From: Pseudodesulfovibrio alkaliphilus
GTDB taxonomy: Bacteria > Desulfobacterota > Desulfovibrionia > Desulfovibrionales > Desulfovibrionaceae
DNA length: 64,000 nt
NCBI RefSeq assembly: GCF_009729555.1
Contig: NZ_WODC01000011.1
Location: 1 to 64,000 of the forward strand
Reading direction: 5' to 3'
In this document: positions 1 through 7,018 of the stretch, one piece after another
Layout: every line of letters starts with the position of its first letter
Position numbering within the stretch: position 1 is the stretch's first letter
Translations under genes and position numbers: made by a program
The notes under the pieces: model-generated
Seen by the model: the letters and a program-made list of their open reading frames with translations, nothing else
The model's database searches: none
What the model was told of the DNA's origin: nothing

Positions 1-78
1 CAGGGACGGACGCCGAACCAGGTCTTCCTGGACGGCATCGTGAAAGGCAAGAAAACGGAAACCGAAGAAGCAGCGTAA
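1..78 (+). CDS. IS481-like transposase, C-terminal end (cut by window start)
   Basis: Frame 1 is open from the first base to TAA at 76-78 and encodes 25 residues beginning QGRTPNQVFLDGI. The pattern G-R/K-T-P-x-Q-x-F-x-D-G is the usual tail of IS481/IS3-type DDE integrase-fold transposases, just after the catalytic core. The catalytic residues lie outside the window, so it cannot be said whether the gene is intact. The stop lies close to a plausible IS terminus at about 126, which fits a complete right end. Identification rests on a short segment only. Confidence 0.6.
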   Translation, partial: QGRTPNQVFLDGIVKGKKTETEEAA

Positions 79-100
79 CTCACCCCGCCAGGGGCGGCGG

Positions 101-126
101 TGTCAGGTGAATACTATCTCTGTACA
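101..126. repeat. Putative right terminal repeat of the IS element
   Basis: The segment begins TGTCAGGTGAATACT and ends TGTACA, 22-48 bases after the transposase stop. IS481-family ends characteristically begin TGT and finish ACA. The matching left end is outside the window, so the inverted-repeat relationship cannot be shown. Confidence 0.4.
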
Positions 127-332
127 GCTTGAAGCTCTCGCCTGTCCTTTCTTGAGGCATGTGGCTTTTTCACGATCCGTTCGCAAAAGGCGTTTCGCCA
201 CCGAACAACGCGAGCGAGCTTCGCTTTGTCTTTCGCGGCATCAAAATGTTGTTTGGAAAAGGAGGTATCCAGTTTCAGGAATTTCTTGATGATTCTGATG
301 CTCTCCGCGCTCAACTTCAATTCCATGGTCAT
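114..332 (-). CDS. Small hypothetical protein, possibly truncated by the IS
   Basis: An ATG at 332 (alternative ATG at 326) follows an AGGAG sequence and gives about 72 residues that are strongly basic and rich in Lys and Arg, with many charged helix-forming residues (IRIIKKFLKLD, then KDKAKLARVVRWR). A longer form starting at 431 would overlap the gene upstream and is less likely. I do not recognise a family. The last few codons lie inside the presumed IS end, so the natural C-terminus may have been replaced by the insertion. It is the last gene of the 1568-to-114 leftward string in the island. Confidence 0.4.
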   Translation of the reverse strand: MTMELKLSAESIRIIKKFLKLDTSFSKQHFDAAKDKAKLARVVRWRNAFCERIVKKPHASRKDRRELQAVQR

Positions 333-414
333 TTGCTCCTGTCTTATTGGGGTTTCTCGTCCCAAGGGATCGGGGAACGCACCACAATTCATTGTGCGTA
401 CCAGTGCAAACCAT

Positions 415-1359
415 CTATTCGATTGACTCATATTTTGAGAACATTATTCTAATCCAAATGTCTTCAGAATAAATGTGTGGCTTACTTTCGCATTTTGCAG
501 GATGCTCAGAAGATATTGTTTCCCACCATACTCGCGCTTTCATAGAAATTTCTTGCAACTTACTGTGAAGAGTTTCTTTCTCATGTTGAATATTGTTTGT
601 TTCATGAAGCACTGCCTCTGCATTTTTCATGTTATCTCGGTTCCATCGGATCAGTTCATCAAAATCTGACATATCCAGTATTCCTTGTGCTGCCTTTCGG
701 ATGAGAGATGTTCTCAGTCGCTCACTGCTCTTTCGAATCTCACCTTCGGCAACAGTGCGCTTGACCTTCAAATCGATGTATCGGTTTTGCTTCTCACACA
801 AAGAAGAACTACAACCACCACGCGACTCTTCAGAACCTTGGTCCTCACTTTGGGAATGTGTAGTGGTGGTAGTATTCTTTTGATTCTCTTCATGAACCTC
901 TTTGGGTCCACTCTGTAAACCGGGCTGGTCTACAGGGTGAACTAGGATTGGTTCATTTTGTATACTGGGAGCATTGCCAGAAGCAGCTCCTGGTACACAG
1001 TGTGTACCAGGAGCATTGAACGGTTCATCGAAAATAGGATGCCACAAGAAGTAGTACCGATTCGTCTTCTGATTACCTAGTTCCGCACCGCTGGGTATAT
1101 GCTTTTCCAAGAACCCCTTATCAACGAGGGACTTCACACTTTTTATCGCGCCACTCCTGGAGATACCTAATTCATGGGCGATTCTGGTGAAGGATGGAAA
1201 GCAAAGCCCATTTCCCCCAGCAAACTGGCATAGACGTGCCCAAACAAGCTTGTCAGTGGGGGATAATAGCCTTGTCCTGGCAACAAGGTTCGGAAGAAAC
1301 ATACCGTTGAACAAACGATACGGATTGAACCGTTGCCCTGTTTTGAGGTGGTTTGCCAT
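415..1359 (-). CDS. Helix-turn-helix (HTH_36-like) protein of the island, possible replication/regulatory protein
   Basis: This is a 314-residue protein whose N-terminal 110 residues (LLSPTDKLVWARLCQFA, then SFTRIAHELGISRSGAIKSVKSLVDKGFLEK) form a clear winged helix-turn-helix of the type found in plasmid or ICE replication initiators and phage regulators. The middle is low-complexity and Ser/Thr/Gln/Glu-rich (a TTTTTT run and an SEDQGSEE stretch). The C-terminal third is charged and probably helical or coiled coil. The ATG at 1359 has GGAG seven bases upstream and lies two bases after the stop of the excisionase-like gene, so the two are co-transcribed. The exact role is not visible from sequence. 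Confidence 0.6.
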   Translation of the reverse strand: MANHLKTGQRFNPYRLFNGMFLPNLVARTRLLSPTDKLVWARLCQFAGGNGLCFPSFTRIAHELGISRSGAIKSVKSLVDKGFLEKHIPSGAELGNQKTNRYYFLWHPIFDEPFNAPGTHCVPGAASGNAPSIQNEPILVHPVDQPGLQSGPKEVHEENQKNTTTTTHSQSEDQGSEESRGGCSSSLCEKQNRYIDLKVKRTVAEGEIRKSSERLRTSLIRKAAQGILDMSDFDELIRWNRDNMKNAEAVLHETNNIQHEKETLHSKLQEISMKARVWWETISSEHPAKCESKPHIYSEDIWIRIMFSKYESIE

Positions 1360-1361
1360 GA

Positions 1362-1568
1362 CTACTCCGCAGGATTACGAAGAACGGTTGTGCCGCTGGC
1401 AAATTCATCCAATACGGTTCGCTCATAGTACACGCGCATGGAGATTTTTTTATACGGCGGACCACCACCGCGACACCGCCACTTCTCCAATGTCTGAGGC
1501 GCAAATTCTATCCCCAACGTTTTCAAATAATCGGACGCTTCCCGCGTGTTCAGGTTTCTCTTTTCCAT
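1362..1568 (-). CDS. AlpA/excisionase-like small DNA-binding protein
   Basis: The encoded 68 residues begin MEKRNLNTREASDYL and contain the MerR/AlpA-type pattern: a 'tREASdYL' helix, a 'TLEKWRCRGGGPPYKKI' recognition region and a closing 'vYYERTVLDEFA' strand-helix. This architecture is shared by AlpA regulators and recombination directionality factors encoded beside tyrosine recombinases. The ATG at 1568 was chosen because AAGGAGAC precedes it with good spacing; an upstream in-frame start lacks this. The gene sits directly before the helix-turn-helix gene and after a perfect palindrome at 1653-1670 that could be its operator. It may regulate integrase expression or direct excision. Confidence 0.65.
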   Translation of the reverse strand: MEKRNLNTREASDYLKTLGIEFAPQTLEKWRCRGGGPPYKKISMRVYYERTVLDEFASGTTVLRNPAE

Positions 1569-1652
1569 AGCTGTCTCCTTTTTGTCTTTACATCCTGGGC
1601 ATTGACGCAATGGAGACACGCGGAAATATTTTGCACAGCATTAATATTAACT

Positions 1653-1670
1653 TTTTTTCATATGAAAAAA
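1653..1670. promoter_or_regulatory. 18-bp perfect palindrome, possible operator
   Basis: The sequence TTTTTTCATATGAAAAAA is self-complementary over all 18 bases. It lies in an AT-rich gap 85 bases upstream of the excisionase-like gene and beyond the terminator of the integrase transcript. A dimeric regulator binding here is plausible, but no experiment or known consensus supports a specific protein. Confidence 0.4.
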
Positions 1671-1710
1671 TTCAAACCAGCCCACTAGAATAACTGCTAT
1701 TTGCACATCA

Positions 1711-1738
1711 AAAAAACGACTAGTAAAAACTAGTCGTT
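1711..1738 (-). terminator. Rho-independent terminator of the integrase/membrane-protein transcript
   Basis: A 10-bp perfect stem (AACGACTAGT, 1715-1724, with its complement at 1729-1738) encloses a four-base AAAA loop. On the minus strand it is followed by a run of T, given by the A tract at 1711-1716. It lies 38 bases after the stop of the membrane-protein gene that follows the integrase. Confidence 0.75.
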
Positions 1739-1775
1739 CTCTCGATGCACAACTTTCTGGATTTTTCAGGAGAGA

Positions 1776-2408
1776 TTAAGTCCAAGATTCGAATTCTGCC
1801 TGTTCCCTCGTTCTAAAGAGTCTCTCTCCATCATCAGCCCACTTCCTGCTAAGGCGCTTGTAAGTGTCATATACGGGTTTACGATCAGGCTTATAAAAAT
1901 TTGAATTCTCCACAAATGAATTCAATTCCTGAACTGCCCCTCTTAACCATCGCCCGTTGCCATGATCTCTAACCATACCAGCATCGACAATGAATGCTCG
2001 TCCAACACAGCATATTTCATAAACTTCTTCTAACTTGGCATGCTTTCCAAGGTTTCGGCATAACAGCTTCAGGCCGCGATAAAACCTATTTATTAAGAAC
2101 TCATTTTTGAAACTTCTACTTCCAAGCATATTGCGGAAAACACCACACAGCAATCTGTGTTTAGTTCCATATAAACGCTCACTCACTAAGCCTTGTACTG
2201 GCAAAAAAATGCAAACTGCTACCAACAAAATAGCTATATAAACCCACACGAAATTATGATATTTTACTAGCATCGCAAGCAAAGAGACTATAGAAATAAT
2301 CAATGATACACTGAATGATAAAATCAAATGTTTTGCAAAACTTTTATTCAAATCCAAAGGAGTTATCTTGTTCTTATTCGATTCCAATAAATACGATTTC
2401 TGCCCCAT
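1776..2408 (-). CDS. Island-borne membrane protein of unknown function
   Basis: This 210-residue protein has two adjacent hydrophobic helices near the N-terminus (about residues 28-50 and 55-75, a LILSFSVSLIISIVSLLAML-type segment and a VYIAILLVAVCIFL segment) followed by about 130 soluble residues rich in Arg, Asn and aromatic residues. The soluble part contains two Cys (the ICCVG region). I do not recognise the family. It starts six bases after the integrase stop and ends at a strong terminator, so the two form a bicistronic unit. Two-helix membrane anchors with a cytoplasmic tail occur among phage exclusion and defence cargo, but nothing here proves such a role. Confidence 0.55.
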   Translation of the reverse strand: MGQKSYLLESNKNKITPLDLNKSFAKHLILSFSVSLIISIVSLLAMLVKYHNFVWVYIAILLVAVCIFLPVQGLVSERLYGTKHRLLCGVFRNMLGSRSFKNEFLINRFYRGLKLLCRNLGKHAKLEEVYEICCVGRAFIVDAGMVRDHGNGRWLRGAVQELNSFVENSNFYKPDRKPVYDTYKRLSRKWADDGERLFRTREQAEFESWT

Positions 2409-2414
2409 AACAAC

Positions 2415-3560
2415 CTACCTTTTCATTATCAAAGAAGCAGCACGTTCACTGGCCTTCTTCTTGGTGTCTGGCAAAAACTGACCATACCTTTTCGTCATGT
2501 CCCGATCTTTGTGAGTTAACAACTCACCAATCATATCGAGAGAAAATTCACCTGAATTTGCAAGGGTGACAGCGTAGTGATGCCGTAGTCCATGGAATAT
2601 GCGGAAATTCTTAGGCAACTTCGCTTCTTCTTTGATGCGATTGACAGCACTGCTATTCACTCTCTGCGCACCCCCACGCCCAGGAAAGACATAAGGCGAA
2701 CCAGGGGAAGTCATATCACGCCATTCAAGTTGCCTCATAAACAACTTGGAAACCGGGCCACTCATTGGGATAGAAACCGTCTGCCCTCCCTTTGGTTTTT
2801 GCAGCACGATCAGAGCTTGTTCAAAATGCAAGTCCTCATCGCGAAGCTTGTAAATCTCTCCGCGCCGCATACCCGTAAGCATAGCCAAACGCAGCATCCT
2901 GACCACATCCCTTGACGGCCATTTATCAAGCACACCGAAAAGACACTCAAGCTGCTTGGGCTTGAGGTATTCGACAACCTCGTTGTCACGCTTGGGCATC
3001 TTGATCTTGAACGGAAGCCGTTCACAGAGATTCGAATAAACACCAAAATTGATCACTCTGCGCAACATCTCCAAAGCTCCCCAGATTGAAGCGGCAGACA
3101 ACCCCTGCATTTGAGTTTCGACTTTCTGCGCATCTAGAGGGGTCAACTTTCGTGGAGTCAGTTTTCCCAATATCGGGGACACATGGTTTTCATAACGCCC
3201 TTTATCGATCTTGACGCTTTGTCTCCCTGTGTCGCGATTTTTGAAGTAGGCCTCGGCGATCTCGTCCACTGTTCTATTGCGCTGACGCTCTTCCTGACGG
3301 ATTTCCTTTTGCGTCTTGACCGTGTTGCCGTGCCGAGCTTTTTTCACGCGCTCAGAGCGCAGCTCGTCTGCCGTTTGCGGGGAATACCCTTCCCCCTTCC
3401 ATCCGACTTTTTCCCAAATCTTCCTGCCATCGACCTTATAAGTAATATAGTAGCAAACATCAGGCTTGCCATCGACACGCCGCGTATTGCTCGAATACCC
3501 GTAAACCCCAGGCCAGCGATGGGGATCAACTCTCTTTCGCGTTCCATTCCCGAGTGCCAT
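2415..3560 (-). CDS. int: Tyrosine-family site-specific recombinase (island integrase)
   Basis: This 381-residue integrase catalyses integration and excision of the element. The N-terminal part carries an Arm-type DNA-binding region, followed by a SAM-like core-binding domain (about 100-200) and the catalytic domain. Visible catalytic residues are Arg in TGMRRGE, the His-x-x-Arg motif in HGLRHHYA, and the nucleophile Tyr in KRYGQF near the C-terminus, so the active site appears complete. The ATG at 3560 is preferred because GGAGG lies just upstream; an earlier in-frame start at 3665 would add a spurious hydrophobic leader. The gene lies 167 bases from the tRNA-Pro scar and reads away from it, the usual layout for tRNA-targeting islands. 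Confidence 0.92.
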   Translation of the reverse strand: MALGNGTRKRVDPHRWPGVYGYSSNTRRVDGKPDVCYYITYKVDGRKIWEKVGWKGEGYSPQTADELRSERVKKARHGNTVKTQKEIRQEERQRNRTVDEIAEAYFKNRDTGRQSVKIDKGRYENHVSPILGKLTPRKLTPLDAQKVETQMQGLSAASIWGALEMLRRVINFGVYSNLCERLPFKIKMPKRDNEVVEYLKPKQLECLFGVLDKWPSRDVVRMLRLAMLTGMRRGEIYKLRDEDLHFEQALIVLQKPKGGQTVSIPMSGPVSKLFMRQLEWRDMTSPGSPYVFPGRGGAQRVNSSAVNRIKEEAKLPKNFRIFHGLRHHYAVTLANSGEFSLDMIGELLTHKDRDMTKRYGQFLPDTKKKASERAASLIMKR

Positions 3561-3726
3561 ACGCCCTCCTATTGCTACCCTATTGCTACCCAAAAGCGCA
3601 AAAAGAAGCAAATACTCTTCTGCAATCGGAAACAGAAGCAAGGCCACAGACAGAATTAAACTCAATAAAAACAGACATAATCAAAGAAAATAAAAGAAAA
3701 AGAAAACACGTCAAACAAACGGTATT

Positions 3727-3776
3727 TTGCGTTCGGGACGCAGAGACCGGAGGTTCAAATCCTCTCATCCCGACCA
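3727..3776 (+). pseudogene. 3' half of tRNA-Pro(CGG), attachment-site scar (attR-like)
   Basis: The sequence matches the anticodon arm, variable loop, T arm and acceptor 3' strand of a bacterial tRNA-Pro. The anticodon loop TTCGGGA is at 3732-3738 (anticodon CGG at 3734-3736), closed by stems 3727-3731 and 3739-3743. The T stem-loop is GGAGG-TTCAAAT-CCTCT at 3749-3765, and CATCCCG-A-CCA ends at 3776. No D arm and no 5' acceptor strand (expected CGGGATG) precede it; the upstream sequence is AT-rich island DNA. It is therefore a non-functional duplicate left by integration, and the intact tRNA is expected at the other island end, before the window. Confidence 0.85.
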
Positions 3777-3786
3777 GGAAAAGCAA

Positions 3787-3821
3787 GGCACTTGCGGCAA
3801 ACGCCGTGGGTGCCTTTTTTT
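3787..3821 (+). terminator. Former tRNA-Pro terminator
   Basis: GGCAC at 3787-3791 pairs with GTGCC at 3810-3814, with an inner GCGGC/GCCG-type pairing, and seven T follow. Its position ten bases after the CCA end suggests that it was the native terminator of the tRNA gene before the island separated the two. Confidence 0.7.
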
Positions 3822-3993
3822 ATTCATTGTCCTGGCCTATCCCGGATCATCGAATAGGGCGATTATAAAGGATTTTGGTGACAATCTTGTGACCAACGGG
3901 ACAATCTCGGAAGCAACACAATACATATCAAGGTCTTACCCCTAAACATTTTTATTGACTTCTTTCCAACTTAGGAAGATTTAGCAGTCTACA

Positions 3994-4045
3994 GGATGGC
4001 CCTCCGGTGGTTGGGCTTTTTTTTGTGTGTTTTGTTGGGCCATCC
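3994..4045 (+). repeat. Nine-base inverted repeat in the leader of the glycosyltransferase gene
   Basis: GGATGGCCC (3994-4002) is repeated as its exact reverse complement GGGCCATCC (4037-4045) around a 34-base interval. The interval contains an eight-T run after TTGGGC, so it also resembles an interrupted terminator. The repeat ends 18 bases before the start codon and could hide or expose the ribosome-binding site (GAGGAAC, 4051-4057). Function is inferred only. Confidence 0.4.
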
Positions 4046-4063
4046 GACTAGAGGAACATCACG

Positions 4064-5506
4064 ATGTTTATGAACAAGGTATCACCCGATCAGGGAGGCG
4101 CGAGCGTCGGCCGCGAAGGGTATGCCATGGCTTCTGGCAACACCGGGGCCTCCGTCTGGATGAAGGGGTTTCTGGCCGCGAGTCTCATGGTGCTCCTGGC
4201 ACTGCTCGTATTCAACTCCCTGCTCTACGCGGGCAAGGTACACCTGTCGCTGTCCATGCCCCTGAACGCCGTCTGGCGGGCCGGGGTCTATCTGCTCATC
4301 CTGGTCAACCTGGGTGTGCTCGCGTGGCGCGTCTACCTCGTGCTGCGTTATCGCCCGGCGCCCCACTGCGCCGACGAGGAGCTTGTCTCCTGCACCGTCA
4401 TCATCCCGGCATACAATGAAGGCCGCCAAGTGCTCGATACCTTGCGCAGCGTCATGGCCAGCGACTATCCGGCCGACAAGCTGCAGGTTATCTGCGTGGA
4501 CGACGGAAGCAAGGATGACACATGGCTGTGGATGCACCGCGGGGGCGAGGAGTTCGGCGACCGTGTCGAACTGATCCGCGCTCCAAGAAATCAGGGCAAG
4601 CGCCACGCACTGAATCATGGTTTTTTGCGCGCCACAGGCAACGTCATCGTAACCATTGATTCTGATTCCGAAATCGAAACCACGACCCTGCGCTCCATCG
4701 TCAGCGTCTTCTGCCGCAATCCGCGGGTGGGGGCCGTGGCGGGCAACGTCCGGGTGCTCAACACCCGCCAGGGCATCATCCCCAAGATGCTCGACGTGGC
4801 CTTCACCTACTCCTTCGACTTCATCCGCGCCTCCCAGAGCACCTTCAATACGGTCATGTGCACCCCGGGTGCCCTCTCGGCCTACGACGCCGCCCTGGTC
4901 ATGAAGATACGCGAAACATGGCTGCGACAGACCTTTCTGGGCCAACCCGCCAATATCGGCGAGGACAGGGCAATGACCAACCTCATTCTCAAAGAGGGGC
5001 GGTTGGTCCATTTCCAGAGCGATGCCGTGGTCTACACGAATGTGCCCGTCAAATATCGCGGCCTATGCAAGATGATGCTGCGCTGGGCGCGTTCCAACAT
5101 TCGCGAGACCATCGCCTTGAGCCGCTTCGGCTTTACCCGGTTCCGCCCCGAGCCGGTACTGGGCGCCCAGGTGGACCTCTCCCACCAATGGCTGCGACTG
5201 ACCTGCAACGAGCTGCTCAAGCTCGGGCTTGTCTCCTCCCTGATCAACTGGCCGGGCGCGACCCTCTACGGCTTGGCTGTGGGCATGCTCCTCGCCTCCA
5301 TCATGCCCGCCTTCCTCCATCTGCTCAGGTATCGCTCGCCAGCCTGCCTCTGGGCTTTCCCCTACACGGTGTTGATGCTCTTTGGACTGACCTGGATCAG
5401 CCTCTACGCCCTGCTCACCCCGCACAAGAACGGCTGGCTCACCCGTGACCTCGCCGCCGCCCCGCTTCCCGCGCAGGAAAGACTGTGGCGGGATGAAGCG
5501 GCCTGA
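4064..5506 (+). CDS. Family 2 processive glycosyltransferase (hyaluronan/chitin/cellulose synthase type), membrane-bound
   Basis: This 480-residue protein should polymerise a sugar from a nucleotide-sugar donor at the inner membrane. Two N-terminal membrane helices (about 33-55 and 70-92) precede a GT-A domain with VDDGS at 145-149, DSD at 199-201, the GED motif at 299-301 and LRW at 339-341. This is the D, DxD, ED, R-W set of processive GT2 enzymes (the canonical form is QxxRW; the Q is not obvious here). Several C-terminal membrane helices follow (about 390-460). The start at 4064 has GAGGAAC upstream; an ATG at 4070 is also possible. The gene stands alone between the island scar and a terminator, with no synthase partner genes visible, so the polymer is unknown. 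Confidence 0.8.
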   Translation: MFMNKVSPDQGGASVGREGYAMASGNTGASVWMKGFLAASLMVLLALLVFNSLLYAGKVHLSLSMPLNAVWRAGVYLLILVNLGVLAWRVYLVLRYRPAPHCADEELVSCTVIIPAYNEGRQVLDTLRSVMASDYPADKLQVICVDDGSKDDTWLWMHRGGEEFGDRVELIRAPRNQGKRHALNHGFLRATGNVIVTIDSDSEIETTTLRSIVSVFCRNPRVGAVAGNVRVLNTRQGIIPKMLDVAFTYSFDFIRASQSTFNTVMCTPGALSAYDAALVMKIRETWLRQTFLGQPANIGEDRAMTNLILKEGRLVHFQSDAVVYTNVPVKYRGLCKMMLRWARSNIRETIALSRFGFTRFRPEPVLGAQVDLSHQWLRLTCNELLKLGLVSSLINWPGATLYGLAVGMLLASIMPAFLHLLRYRSPACLWAFPYTVLMLFGLTWISLYALLTPHKNGWLTRDLAAAPLPAQERLWRDEAA

Positions 5507-5541
5507 TTCCCGCACCCCGGACAACCGAAACCACACGACAC

Positions 5542-5576
5542 AAAACCCCCGCCTGCCTCATGGCAAGCGGGGGTTT
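5542..5576 (+). terminator. Terminator after the glycosyltransferase gene
   Basis: AAACCCCCGC at 5543-5552 pairs with GCGGGGGTTT at 5566-5575 around a loop that can itself pair (TGCC/GGCA). It lies 36 bases past the glycosyltransferase stop. It is palindromic enough to serve also the leftward feo transcript that ends at 5631. Confidence 0.75.
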
Positions 5577-5630
5577 CTCGGGTCCGGTCCCAGCCGGACG
5601 CCAGGCAAGGCGAAACCGCGCCCAGCAGGA

Positions 5631-5906
5631 TCATTGAGAACCTTTGCTCCCCTGCTCCTCCTCAGTTCCGGAAGGCCCTGCCTCCCGGGCATCTTTCCCG
5701 CCGACCCCGGACTCACCGCCCTGGCCATCGAGAGACTTGCTCCCTTCAGGCTTGTCCGCTCCGGCCGAAGTATCGCAGACTCCAGGCCCGCCGCAATCGC
5801 AGCCGCACCCGCACCCGGACTTGCCGGAGGAAAGTCTGCCCGTGAGTCGCAGAAATAGATAGACTCCGGCCGCCGCCACAATGATGAGTACGATTAGTGT
5901 GTCCAT
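5631..5906 (-). CDS. FeoB-associated Cys-rich membrane protein
   Basis: The 91 residues begin with one hydrophobic helix (MDTLIVLIIVAAAGVYLFL) followed by a cysteine cluster, KSGCGCGCDCGGPGVC, and then a Gly/Glu/Ser-rich tail. This is the pattern of the short 'FeoB-associated Cys-rich membrane protein' family, usually encoded after feoB and proposed to handle ferrous iron at the membrane. AGGAGGAG precedes the ATG at 5906. It is the last gene of the leftward feo group, separated from the DUF4198 gene by 191 bases. The acidic, low-complexity tail is longer than in many members. Confidence 0.75.
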   Translation of the reverse strand: MDTLIVLIIVAAAGVYLFLRLTGRLSSGKSGCGCGCDCGGPGVCDTSAGADKPEGSKSLDGQGGESGVGGKDAREAGPSGTEEEQGSKGSQ

Positions 5907-6097
5907 AATTCATCTCCTCCTCGGGGCATCGCCCGGTCGATGTCGCCCGCATGGCATGGTTCAACGGATTATCGTGACGACAACGCGAGGCGTTTCCGTA
6001 AAAGACCGTGCACAGAACCTCACTCCTTGGGGCGCGACGACCCGGACCACCCGGACCGCCGCGCCCGCCAGGGGGGGCTACGCAGGTTGCGGGATGG

Positions 6098-6925
6098 TTA
6101 CTTCATGTCCACGGCCTTGACCCAGATAACGGCGTCCTGCGACAATTCCTTGCCGTTATGCTCGGTGTCGGGACCGATGCCCAGAGCGGCAAAGCCCCAC
6201 CAGCCGGCCTTGGGAATGCCGAAAGTGATGTAGCCGTTGTCGTCGGAGAAGATGGTCTGGGTGATGAAGGCGTCGTGCGGATACTCGACGGAAGAAGCCT
6301 CGGGCATGGAATTGGTCTTGAGGTCGGGCATGTGGCTCATGAATTCCACCTCGACCTCAGCACCGGCCACGGGCTTGCCCTCGGAGAGCACCTGGGCCTT
6401 GAAGACGTTGCCGGTCCACATGGCATAGGGCTTGATCAGAGGCACGATTTCGCAGGGGAGCCCCACGGGCTCGGACCAATTGCCGGGCACTCCGCCCACG
6501 TTCATGATCACCTTGGTGATCTGCTGCATGTAGAGGTCTTCTTCCTTCTCGAAGTAGTAGCCGGGCTTCATGACGAAGACGTAGTCACCCATGGAGCGCA
6601 CTTCCTTCCTGGGAATCACGCCCGCGAAGGCGGGAGCCTTGGAGCCGGGATTGGTCCATTCGATCTGCTTGAGGTGACCCTTGAGGTCGATTTTCTTGGG
6701 CTCCGAGTCGCCGCGCTGGAACACGGCGTAGAACTCCTCCACGCCGCCCATATCCATCATGTGTCCGGCTTCGGCGGGATGGGTGAACAGGATGCGGACA
6801 TCCATGTCTTCAGCCTGTTCAAAGGCGATTTCCGGGGTGTAGACCACCATGAAGTGGGCAAAGGCCGAGCTGACCACGGCAAGCACGCAGGCCACGGTCA
6901 AAAGCATGATGAACCGTTTTTTCAT
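6098..6925 (-). CDS. Periplasmic DUF4198 protein, probable metal-uptake accessory
   Basis: The 275-residue precursor has a typical signal peptide (MKKRFIMLLTVACVLAVVSS, then AFAHF) with cleavage after AFA, so His follows close to the mature N-terminus. The body has the beta-rich layout of DUF4198 (NikM-like) proteins, with His/Met-rich stretches such as FTHPAEAGHMMDMGG that could bind metal. DUF4198 proteins are commonly encoded with nickel, cobalt or iron transporters. The ATG at 6925 is preceded by AAGGAGAGG; a 21-codon upstream extension lacks a ribosome site. Its place between feoB and the Cys-rich protein suggests delivery or buffering of iron for FeoB, which is inference from context. 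Confidence 0.75.
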   Translation of the reverse strand: MKKRFIMLLTVACVLAVVSSAFAHFMVVYTPEIAFEQAEDMDVRILFTHPAEAGHMMDMGGVEEFYAVFQRGDSEPKKIDLKGHLKQIEWTNPGSKAPAFAGVIPRKEVRSMGDYVFVMKPGYYFEKEEDLYMQQITKVIMNVGGVPGNWSEPVGLPCEIVPLIKPYAMWTGNVFKAQVLSEGKPVAGAEVEVEFMSHMPDLKTNSMPEASSVEYPHDAFITQTIFSDDNGYITFGIPKAGWWGFAALGIGPDTEHNGKELSQDAVIWVKAVDMK

Positions 6926-6981
6926 GAAACCTCTCCTTGGAATGAAATTGAGTGTTGTTTTCAGACAACGGATATGAAAAT

Positions 6982-7010
6982 GGCGCACAACGGCACGTCC
7001 GCTGTGCGCC
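6982..7010 (-). repeat. Intercistronic hairpin in the feo operon
   Basis: GGCGCACA (6982-6989) pairs with TGTGCGCC (7003-7010) around a 13-base loop. On the minus strand the hairpin follows the stop of the small periplasmic gene by eight bases and is followed by ATTTTC, a weak T run. It may be a partial terminator or an mRNA-stability element that sets lower expression of the DUF4198 gene. Confidence 0.45.
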
Positions 7011-7018
7011 GCACTTCC

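Larger units (their letters stand above)
1..3776. mobile_element. End of an integrated genomic island at tRNA-Pro (partial)
   Basis: This stretch reads as the integrase-bearing end of an integrated element whose other end lies before the window. It contains a tyrosine recombinase next to the attachment scar, an excisionase-like small regulator, a helix-turn-helix protein, two poorly characterised proteins and an IS remnant. The base composition is clearly AT-richer than the sequence after 4060. The boundary at 3776 is the CCA end of a tRNA-Pro 3' half, the usual crossover site for this recombinase class. Whether the element is a prophage, an ICE or a small integrative element cannot be told from this end. 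Confidence 0.7.

Noticed and set aside
3727-3776. Functional tRNA-Pro gene
   Set aside because: The D arm and 5' acceptor strand are missing, so only the 3' half exists.
3955-3983. Sigma-70 promoter (TTGACT, 17 bases, GATTTA) before the glycosyltransferase
   Set aside because: The -35 element is fair but the -10 element is poor, so it is not listed as a feature.
5940-6097. Rightward frames across the feo tail (for example 6008-7036)
   Set aside because: They are antisense to the signal-peptide-bearing DUF4198 gene and have no ribosome site or homology pattern.
6943-6963. TGAAA-n11-TTTCA inverted repeat upstream of the DUF4198 gene as another Fur site
   Set aside because: The centre does not match the Fur box and it lies inside the feo transcript next to a hairpin; arms of five bases are expected by chance.
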